A DNA stretch of 64,000 nucleotides from Nocardia kruczakiae NBRC 101016 (GTDB lineage: Bacteria > Actinomycetota > Actinomycetes > Mycobacteriales > Mycobacteriaceae), in the NCBI RefSeq assembly GCF_001612965.1, contig NZ_BDBL01000033.1, positions 38,756 to 102,755 on the forward strand, given 5' to 3'. Position numbers and translations under genes: made by a program. The notes beneath the pieces are model-generated. The model did no database searches. It was not told where the DNA came from and saw only the letters and a list, made by a program, of their open reading frames with translations. Positions 58,664 to 64,000 of this stretch are shown one piece after another. How positions within the stretch are numbered: position 1 is the stretch's first letter; each line of letters begins with the position of its first letter.

Positions 58664-59908
58664 TCAAGCCTTGGTCTTGTAGTCGACCTGGAATTCCTTG
58701 ATGCCGTTGAGCCAGCCCGAGGTCAGGCGCTTGGGGTCGCCGAGCTTGGTGATATCGGGCAGGTGGTCGGCGATGGCGTTGAAGATCAGGTCGATCTCCA
58801 GCCGCGCGAGGTTGGCGCCGATGCAGAAGTGGGCGCCGGTGCCACCGAAGGACAGGTGCGGATTCGGATCGCGAGTGATGTCGAAGGTGTACGGATTCTC
58901 GAACACCTCCTCGTCGAAATTGGCCGAGCGGTACATCAGCAGCACGCGCTGGCCTTTCTTGATCTGCACCCCGGACAGTTCGGTGTCGACCAGCGCGGTC
59001 CGCTGGAACGAGCTCACCGGTGTGGCCCAGCGGATGATCTCGTCGGCGGCGGTGGCGGGCCGCTCGCGCTTGTAGAGCTCCCACTGCTCCGGGTTCTCCA
59101 GGAACGCGATCATGCCGTGGGTGATGGCGTTGCGGGTGGTCTCGTTACCGGCGACCGCCAGCAGGATGACGAAGAAGCCGAACTCCTCCGAGGTCAGCGC
59201 CTCACCGTCGATATCGGCATTGACCAGGGTGGTGACGATGTCCTCGGCCGGTTGGGCCTTGCGGGCCTCGGCCATCTGCCAGGCGTAGCCGAGAATCTCC
59301 ATCGACGAGGCGGCCGGGTCGGCATCGCTGTCCGGATCGTCGTAGCCGGTCATCTCGTTGGACCACTGGAAGACCTTCATCCGGTCTTCCTGCGGGACGC
59401 CGATGAGTTCGGCGATCGCCTGCAGCGGCAGCTCGCAGGCCACCTGGGTGACGAAGTCGCCGGCCCCGCTGGCCGCGGCCGCGTCGACGATCGACTTGGC
59501 GCGCGCGGACAGCTCCGCGCGCAGGCCGTTGATCGCGCGCGGGGTGAAACCCTTGGAGATCAGTTTGCGCAGTTTGGTGTGTTCGGGCGCATCCTTGTTG
59601 ATCAGGATGTGGCGCTGCAGCTCGATGGCCTCGCGCGGGATGTCGTCGTTGAAGCGGGGAATCGCGGTGTTCTCGTAGGTGGAGAAATCGTCGCGCCGCG
59701 AGACCTCCTTGACATCGGCGTGCTTGGACACGACCCAGAAGCCGTCGTCGTGGAACCCTCCGACCTCCGGAGACTGCGGGTTCCACCAGATCGGCGCGGC
59801 CCGGCGCAGCTCCGCGAACTCTTCGACGGGAATGCCGCGGGCCCACATATCGGGATCTGTGGCGTCGAACCCCTCGGGGAGGTTCGGAGCTACATGGGTG
59901 TCAACCAC
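58664..59908 (-). CDS. cyp125: Steroid C26/C27-monooxygenase, cytochrome P450 CYP125
   Basis: The 414-aa P450 has I-helix AVAGNETTRN (251-260), the E-x-x-R pair Glu290/Arg293 in ADEIIRW, and the heme loop FGGTGAHFCIGANLAR with Cys362. It is very close to M. tuberculosis CYP125 through SSYEN-like and IPRF segments (STYENTAIPRFNDDIPREAI). CYP125 oxidises the terminal methyl group of the sterol side chain to the acid, opening beta-oxidation. The GTG at 59908 is chosen: AGGAGA precedes it by eight bases, and this leaves the KstR-type operator (59930) outside the gene. An ATG at 59950 would put the operator in the coding region. Confidence 0.92.
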   Translation of the reverse strand: MVDTHVAPNLPEGFDATDPDMWARGIPVEEFAELRRAAPIWWNPQSPEVGGFHDDGFWVVSKHADVKEVSRRDDFSTYENTAIPRFNDDIPREAIELQRHILINKDAPEHTKLRKLISKGFTPRAINGLRAELSARAKSIVDAAAASGAGDFVTQVACELPLQAIAELIGVPQEDRMKVFQWSNEMTGYDDPDSDADPAASSMEILGYAWQMAEARKAQPAEDIVTTLVNADIDGEALTSEEFGFFVILLAVAGNETTRNAITHGMIAFLENPEQWELYKRERPATAADEIIRWATPVSSFQRTALVDTELSGVQIKKGQRVLLMYRSANFDEEVFENPYTFDITRDPNPHLSFGGTGAHFCIGANLARLEIDLIFNAIADHLPDITKLGDPKRLTSGWLNGIKEFQVDYKTKA

Positions 59909-59929
59909 CAGTTGTCTCCTTCGACTAAC

Positions 59930-59943
59930 TGAAACACGTTCTA
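59930..59943. promoter_or_regulatory. KstR-type operator, cyp125 side
   Basis: TGAAACACGTTCTA is a full match to TNNAACNNGTTNNA. It lies 22-35 bp upstream of the cyp125 GTG in the 153-bp divergent region shared with fadA5. Confidence 0.75.
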
Positions 59944-60006
59944 CCTTCATTGCAGCATAGGTGGTATCAGTAGTAAAGAAGCCATAGTCCGCCCTCAGTA
60001 CATCCA

Positions 60007-60020
60007 CAGAACTTGTTCCA
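60007..60020. promoter_or_regulatory. KstR-type operator, fadA5 side
   Basis: CAGAACTTGTTCCA matches the KstR consensus except for the first base. It lies 42-55 bp upstream of fadA5 and 63 bp from the cyp125-side site, so each divergent gene has its own site. Confidence 0.65.
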
Positions 60021-60061
60021 GTTTCTGTGCTGATACGGATCCTGTTCGAAAGGTTGAAGTT

Positions 60062-61228
60062 ATGGGCACCCCCGTCATCGTCGAGGCCGCGCGCACCCCG
60101 ATCGGCAAACGCAACGGCTGGCTGGCCGGCCTGCACGCCGCCGAGGTGCTCGGCGCGGCCCAGCGCGGCGTCCTCGAGCGCGCACAGCTCGATCCGGCAC
60201 TGGTCGAACAGGTCATCGGCGGCTGCGTCATGCAGGTCGGCGAGCAGAGCAACAACGTGACCCGCACCGCGTGGCTGCACGCCGGACTCCCCTGGCAGGT
60301 GGGCGCGACCACCATCGACTGCCAGTGCGGTTCGGCCCAGCAGGCCAACCACCTGATCGCGGGGCAGATCGCCCAGGGCGCGATCGACATCGGCGTCGCC
60401 TGCGGCGTCGAATCCATGAGCCATGTCCCGCTGGGCGCGAACGTGGGCGAGAACGCCGGCCCCCGCCGCCCCGCGAGCTGGGATATCGATATGCCCAATC
60501 AGTTCGAGGCCGCCGAGCGAATCGCCAAGCGGCGCGGCATCACCCGCGACGATATCGACGAATTCGGCGTGCGCTCACAGCGTTTGGCCGCCCAGGCCTG
60601 GGCGGAAGGGCGTTTCGACCGTGAGGTGCTGACCATCGCCGGCGCGCCGCAGGTCGACAAGGAGGGCACCCTCACCGGCGAGACGCTCGACGTCAACCGC
60701 GACCAGGGTCTGCGCGAGACCAGCCGGGAGAGCCTGGCGAAGCTGAAGCCGGTGCTGGAGGGCGGAATTCACACCGCCGGCACCTCGTCGCAGATCTCCG
60801 ACGGCGCGGCCGCGGTGCTGCTCATGGACGAACAGGCCGCGGCGCGTGCCGGACTGAAGCCGCGGGCTCGCATCGTCACCCAGTGCCTCGTCGGCGCCGA
60901 GCCGGAGTTCCACCTGGACGGTCCGGTGCAGGCGACCACGCGCCTGCTGGAGAAGTCGGGCATGAGCATCGCCGATATCGATCTCTTCGAAATCAACGAG
61001 GCCTTCGCCTCGGTCCCGCTGTCGTGGGCGTCGGTGCACAAGCCGGATATGGATCGGGTCAATGTCAACGGCGGCGCGATTGCGATCGGACATCCGGTCG
61101 GCAGCACCGGGTCACGTTTGATTACCACCGCCCTGCACGAGCTCGAACGCTCCGACAAGTCGATCGCAATGGTCCTCATGTGCGCCGGTGGCGCACTTGC
61201 GACCGGGACAATCATCGAGCGGTTGTAA
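60062..61228 (+). CDS. fadA5: Steroid side-chain thiolase FadA5
   Basis: The 388-aa thiolase has nucleophile Cys89 in DCQCGSAQQ, NEAFASVPLSW, His344 in AIGHPVGSTG and Cys374 in MCAGGALATG. FadA5 cleaves 3-oxo-steroyl-CoA, releasing acetyl-CoA from the side chain, and in M. tuberculosis it is divergent from cyp125 exactly as here. ATG 60062 follows AAAGGTTGAAG. The gene is monocistronic; a 358-bp non-coding stretch follows. Confidence 0.94.
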   Translation: MGTPVIVEAARTPIGKRNGWLAGLHAAEVLGAAQRGVLERAQLDPALVEQVIGGCVMQVGEQSNNVTRTAWLHAGLPWQVGATTIDCQCGSAQQANHLIAGQIAQGAIDIGVACGVESMSHVPLGANVGENAGPRRPASWDIDMPNQFEAAERIAKRRGITRDDIDEFGVRSQRLAAQAWAEGRFDREVLTIAGAPQVDKEGTLTGETLDVNRDQGLRETSRESLAKLKPVLEGGIHTAGTSSQISDGAAAVLLMDEQAAARAGLKPRARIVTQCLVGAEPEFHLDGPVQATTRLLEKSGMSIADIDLFEINEAFASVPLSWASVHKPDMDRVNVNGGAIAIGHPVGSTGSRLITTALHELERSDKSIAMVLMCAGGALATGTIIERL

Positions 61229-61586
61229 TACCGAACAGATTTCCTCCCTAGTTGAACGTTCATCCTCACAGCCCCTAGACGTGTCGTACGCCACACAAAC
61301 TGCGATACAGACAAAAGGATGAGATGTCAGCTATCTTTCGGTTATCAATGGCCCGTTGAACGAGACTCGTTCGACGGGCCAGAACCGGAGCGTACTGCCC
61401 CTCGACCAGTGAGGGCGCGTTGCCCCGCAAACGTGCCGACGCTGAACAGTTCCCGGACGGCCGACCTGGAAGCTTCAAGGAAATCCTGAATCAGGCGTAG
61501 GTTTTCAGTTACTCAGCCGCTAATATCAATGATACGTATCCGAGATAACGACTGTTAGTACAGCGAAGGGAATTGGGCGGCTCACA
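61229..61586. other. Long intergenic region upstream of the EspR-like gene
   Basis: No full gene is seen in 358 bp. It is visibly richer in A+T than its surroundings near the right end (CAGCCGCTAATATCAATGAT). It contains a strong 13-bp hairpin at 61350-61380 and an 11-codon reading frame from ATG 61324 (MSAIFRLSMAR) that ends within the hairpin's left arm. It could hold the promoter and a leader for the EspR-like gene, or the end of the fadA5 transcript. Confidence 0.5.
61350..61380. promoter_or_regulatory. Stable hairpin in the fadA5 / espR-like intergenic region
   Basis: GGCCCGTTGAACG (61350-61362) pairs with CGTTCGACGGGCC (61368-61380) over 13 bp with one G-T pair and an AGACT loop. It is about 120 bp after fadA5 and 206 bp before the EspR-like start. 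No T-tract follows. It is either a delayed terminator or a leader structure; the short reading frame ending in its left arm is compatible with the latter. Confidence 0.5.
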
Positions 61587-62003
61587 ATGGCTGATTTCGC
61601 GGCGCGGCTGAACAAGCTGTTCGAAACCGTGCATCCCCCGGGGCGTAAGCCGCACACCAATGCCGAGGTGGCGGCAGCGCTCACCGCCTCCGGGCATCCG
61701 ATCTCGAAACCGTATCTCTCGCAGTTGCGGTCGGGTCAGCGGACGAACCCCTCAGATGAGACGGTTGCCGCACTGGCAAAGTTCTTCAAGGTCAAACCGG
61801 ACTACTTCTTCAACGACATCTACGCCGCCAAGATCGACCATGATCTGGAGTTGCTGTCCCAGCTGCAGGGCTATGGACTGCGTCGGCTGTCGAGCAGGGC
61901 GTTCGATCTCTCCGAAGAGTCGCAGAACCTCCTGACCTCGATGGCCGAAAAGCTCCGGGCGAGTGAGGGTCTACCCGAGGTTCCACCGGACGGCACGGAA
62001 TAG
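61587..62003 (+). CDS. EspR-like XRE-family DNA-binding protein
   Basis: The 138-aa protein matches M. tuberculosis EspR in layout: FAARLNKLFETVHPPGRKPH, then NAEVAAALTASGHPISKPYL, SQLRSGQRTNPSDETVAALA (the HTH), and a helical C-terminal dimerisation domain (about 85-130). EspR is a nucleoid-associated regulator of cell-wall and ESX-1 genes that binds DNA as a dimer of dimers. Many Nocardia-type genomes carry several relatives, so this may be a paralogue. ATG 61587 follows AAGGGAATTGGGCGG. A 19-bp hairpin ends the gene. Confidence 0.82.
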   Translation: MADFAARLNKLFETVHPPGRKPHTNAEVAAALTASGHPISKPYLSQLRSGQRTNPSDETVAALAKFFKVKPDYFFNDIYAAKIDHDLELLSQLQGYGLRRLSSRAFDLSEESQNLLTSMAEKLRASEGLPEVPPDGTE

Positions 62004-62011
62004 CAAGTTGG

Positions 62012-62058
62012 ACAAGGCAACACAGTGCGGCACTCGGAACCGCACTGTGTTGTCTTGT
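62012..62058 (+). terminator. Terminator of the EspR-like gene
   Basis: ACAAGGCAACACAGTGCGG (62012-62030) and CCGCACTGTGTTGTCTTGT (62040-62058) form a 19-bp stem with one G-T pair and a 9-base loop. It begins eight bases past the stop codon at 62003. It has no T-tract but is very stable. Confidence 0.8.
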
Positions 62059-62138
62059 GACCTGAGACCGAGGCGGAGACGCTTCGGTCTCCACTGTGCG
62101 AACGGACCGCCGCCCAATCGGTCCGGTCGCACCGATGA

Positions 62139-63164
62139 TCAATCCGCCTGCGTGACCGCTGATTTCCGGTCGGTCGCGGTGCGCTCGAAGGCGCGGGCGA
62201 TCGCCTGCACCCAACCGCGCGAGCTCAGTCCCTCCGGCGGTGCGATCCAACGGGCGTCGACGATGTCGTCACCGAGCGGATTGCGGGCCCAGCGGGCCAC
62301 CCGTTCGGCACGGTCGGTGACCGAGCGGGCGGGCGCACCGGCCGCCGCCAACTCCATGCCGCCGCCGGTCTGCAGATACAGCGCGTCCATGATCTGGGCC
62401 ACCTGATCGGAAGCCTTGAGCTGGGTGGCCGACACCGTCTGCTCGTGTGCCACCACCTCGGGGAAACGCTTGATCATCGTGCGGTGCAGGGCCCGAATCT
62501 GGCGCAGCAGCAGGCGCGCCCGCACCCAGAGCTCGATCACGATCCATACCGCGCCGACCGCGATCAGCAGGCTCGCGAGCTGCCAGGCCGGCCAGAACCA
62601 GCCCGGATCGCCGGGCCGCACGGGTTGTTCACCGCTCGCCAGCCGCCGAATCGACAGCGCCGCAAGCACTCCCGCGACGACCGTGCCGGTGGTGTAGAGC
62701 GCGATACCGCGTCCCAGCGCCGTCCAGTCCAGATTGCGCAGACCGGTGACGGCGATGAAGGCGCAGCCGAGCAGGGTCATGACCCAGCCGAACAACATCG
62801 ACCACCCGATGGTGGCGGCGATGACCAGGGCGCCGAAACCGTAGACCATCCAGGCGATTTGGCGCAGATTCCGACGCGAGACCACCGGCCACGCGGCGGC
62901 CGCCACCACCGACGTGGCCACCGCGAACAGCAGCCAGGTCGCCACCACCAGCCGGTCGGCCAGCGCAGCGCCGTTGATGCCCTGCGGCAGCGCGTGATCC
63001 ACCGCGACCGCGATCTCGGGTATGCCGAGGGTGGACGCGGCGGCCACCGCCGCGACCGCGATCACGATCGCCACCCGGGCCGTGGTCGCGGGCTTCACCA
63101 GGACGCGACCGATGCGGGCACCGGCCGCCATCCACACCAGCAGGGCCGTCAACCAGAACGTCAT
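62139..63164 (-). CDS. Seven-helix membrane protein (MAB_1171c-like)
   Basis: The 341-aa protein has seven predicted membrane helices across residues 1-215, for example LIAVGAVWIVIELWVRARLL as the last. A C-terminal cytoplasmic domain of about 125 residues (RALHRTMIKRFPEVVAHEQT onward) follows. The order matches the actinobacterial family labelled MAB_1171c putative transporter, which usually sits beside an ImmA/IrrE-type protein and an XRE regulator. All three gene types are present here. The transported molecule, if any, is unknown. Confidence 0.72.
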   Translation of the reverse strand: MTFWLTALLVWMAAGARIGRVLVKPATTARVAIVIAVAAVAAASTLGIPEIAVAVDHALPQGINGAALADRLVVATWLLFAVATSVVAAAAWPVVSRRNLRQIAWMVYGFGALVIAATIGWSMLFGWVMTLLGCAFIAVTGLRNLDWTALGRGIALYTTGTVVAGVLAALSIRRLASGEQPVRPGDPGWFWPAWQLASLLIAVGAVWIVIELWVRARLLLRQIRALHRTMIKRFPEVVAHEQTVSATQLKASDQVAQIMDALYLQTGGGMELAAAGAPARSVTDRAERVARWARNPLGDDIVDARWIAPPEGLSSRGWVQAIARAFERTATDRKSAVTQAD

Positions 63165-63199
63165 ACCTAGTCTGTCCCCTTCGTCAGACGAGCCTTCTG

Positions 63200-63262
63200 C
63201 GGATGACCGAGAGGCCCTCCATGGTTACGCAGGCTGCCGCCCCCGGGCCGCTCGGTCATCCG
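63200..63262. repeat. Dispersed stem-loop element, copy 3 (longest stem)
   Basis: CGGATGACCGAGAGGCCC (63200-63217) pairs with GGGCCGCTCGGTCATCCG (63245-63262): 18 bp with a single mismatch. The 27-nt loop begins TCCATGGTTACGCAGGC and ends CCGCCCCC. The loop matches copies at 1149-1192 and 7651-7696. The right arm contains the stop codon and last two codons of the ImmA-type gene, and the left arm lies in the 91-bp gap before the 7-TM gene. Confidence 0.7.
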
Positions 63263-63768
63263 AGGGCCTCGTCGAATCGGAGCACCGAGACACCGGCGCC
63301 GCGGTTGTTGAAGACGCGCAGGCGGGTCATCAGCATGCCGGCGAAGGTTTCGGCTTCCCACTCGTACTGATCGTCGCGCCCGTCGTCGACGATCTGCTGA
63401 TGCGCGCGCTGGGACAGCATGTAGGCGATCAGATCGTCGCTGGCCTCGAGCGTCACCTCGGCGGCCGGTTCACCCGGGTGGTCGAAGACCACATGGCCCA
63501 GTTCGTGCGCGAGGGTGTGGTCGCGGCTGGGCAGGGCCGCGGCCAGCACGATCACGTCCTTGTCCGGATAGCTGCGGCGCTGACCGCAGACGCCCGGACC
63601 GAGCTGAGCATCGGCGATCTCGATCATGCGGCCGCGTTCGGCAGCGATCGCGAGGACCACCTCCTCCAGCGTGGTGGCGTCGAAATCGGCGGCGACCGCG
63701 CACACCGCGTCGACGGCGGCGGCGACGCGGCGGTAGGAGCGGCCCGTCTGAATCCGGCTCTCGGTCAT
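63256..63768 (-). CDS. ImmA/IrrE family metallopeptidase
   Basis: The 170-aa protein has the zinc-protease motif HTLAHELGHVVF (His88-Glu89-x-x-His92) and a downstream Glu in EWEAETFAGMLM, the usual third ligand. ImmA/IrrE proteases cleave or act with XRE-type repressors to relieve repression; the EspR-like gene two genes away is a possible but unproven partner. It starts 11 bp after the stop of an upstream gene and precedes the 7-TM gene, so the three minus-strand genes look like one operon. Confidence 0.85.
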   Translation of the reverse strand: MTESRIQTGRSYRRVAAAVDAVCAVAADFDATTLEEVVLAIAAERGRMIEIADAQLGPGVCGQRRSYPDKDVIVLAAALPSRDHTLAHELGHVVFDHPGEPAAEVTLEASDDLIAYMLSQRAHQQIVDDGRDDQYEWEAETFAGMLMTRLRVFNNRGAGVSVLRFDEALG

Positions 63769-63779
63769 CTGGCGCCCCC

Positions 63780-64000
63780 TCAGGCCCTCGGTCCGAAGAA
63801 TTCCGCGCGTGCGGCGTCGATGCGCGCCTGCGCGGCGGAGGCACTCTGGAAACTCACCGCGCCGGAGCCGGCCGCGGCCAATGCCATGGCGATCACGCCG
63901 CCGAGCACGGCCAGCGTCTTCACCTCGGGCAGTCCGCTGGTGGCAGCGGTCGGGCGCACGGCCGGATTGGGTTGCGCCAGTGCGGGCGCCGGGGCGGCCG
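63780..64000 (-). CDS. C-terminal part of an unidentified membrane protein
   Basis: The frame is open to the window edge; about 73 codons are visible. They encode a Pro/Ala-rich stretch (AAPAPALAQPNPAVRPTAAT), a membrane helix (VKTLAVLGGVIAMALAAAG), and an outer Ala/Arg-rich tail ending AEFFGPRA. Its stop codon is 11 bp before the ImmA-type start, so the two are likely co-transcribed. It is not recognised as any family, and the missing N-terminal part could hold a catalytic domain. Confidence 0.6.
   Translation of the reverse strand, partial: AAPAPALAQPNPAVRPTAATSGLPEVKTLAVLGGVIAMALAAAGSGAVSFQSASAAQARIDAARAEFFGPRA

Noticed and set aside
40601..61228. KstR2-type operators (ring-degradation regulon)
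   Set aside because: No AAGCAAG/CTTGCTT-like palindromes were seen, consistent with the absence of ring-degradation genes.
1..64000. CRISPR arrays, rRNA genes, intact insertion sequences or prophage
   Set aside because: No regularly spaced repeats, transposase, integrase or phage structural genes were found.

Overview
The window is GC-rich, densely packed actinobacterial DNA. A complete mce4-type lipid importer, sterol side-chain genes, an antigen-85-like secreted esterase, and PhoP/PhoR and EspR-like proteins that resemble their Mycobacterium tuberculosis counterparts point to a mycolic-acid-producing member of the Mycobacteriales. The overall flavour (DUF397 protein, glutamate decarboxylase, ImmA-like protease next to a 7-TM protein) suggests Nocardia or a close relative. 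The genus is an inference. Comparisons with M. tuberculosis gene order below are from general knowledge, not from a search.

Region 1 (1-26.3 kb) is housekeeping and resembles the M. tuberculosis phoPR-purD-purB-ptrB-purSQ neighbourhood (Rv0757 to about Rv0800). It holds a truncated GT87 mannosyltransferase, an M18 aminopeptidase, a MarR/binding-protein pair, a LysR gene divergent from an amino-acid dehydrogenase, purS-purQ, a metallo-beta-lactamase-fold hydrolase, an M20 peptidase, glutamate decarboxylase, a DUF2334 protein, oligopeptidase B, a DUF397 protein, an exported esterase, two HIT proteins, purB, a TetR regulator, an aminotransferase, an M23 peptidase, purD, phoP-phoR and a small membrane protein. 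A tRNA-Thr(TGT) gene closes it.

Region 2 (26.5-28.2 kb) is a short accessory stretch: an orphan MbtH-like protein, an alpha/beta hydrolase with a palindromic operator candidate upstream, and a 56-aa conserved-looking protein.

Region 3 (28.3-44.3 kb) matches M. tuberculosis otsA-mce4-hsd4A-fdxD-fadE26-fadE27 (Rv3490-Rv3505). OtsA makes trehalose-6-phosphate. Ten overlapping or tightly spaced minus-strand genes (yrbE4A, yrbE4B, mce4A-F and two Mce-associated proteins) encode the sterol importer. Hsd4A, FdxD and the FadE26/FadE27 pair belong to side-chain catabolism.

Region 4 (44.3-50.2 kb) is an accessory insert lacking sterol-regulon operators: a P-loop kinase, a VOC protein, two alpha/beta hydrolases with a divergent LysR gene, a 47-aa membrane peptide, an MFS transporter relic, and an ECF sigma factor with a SnoaL-like C-terminus.

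Region 5 (50.2-61.2 kb) resumes sterol side-chain degradation: FadD19 ligase, a second acyl-CoA synthetase, a Rv3520c-like flavin/F420 oxidoreductase, a tandem DUF35 protein, Ltp4, Ltp3, a ketosteroid-isomerase-like protein, CYP125 and FadA5. FadD19, Ltp3 and Ltp4 together suggest that C-24-branched (plant-type) sterols are substrates. Nine sites resembling the KstR operator TNNAACNNGTTNNA lie upstream of almost every transcription unit in regions 3 and 5, so import and catabolism are probably co-repressed.

Region 6 (61.2-64 kb) has an EspR-like DNA-binding protein, a 7-TM protein, an ImmA/IrrE-type protease and the end of a further membrane protein.

The most unexpected structure is a three-copy dispersed stem-loop (1149-1192, 7651-7696, 63200-63262). 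Its 27-28-nt loop is conserved while its stems differ in sequence yet still pair.
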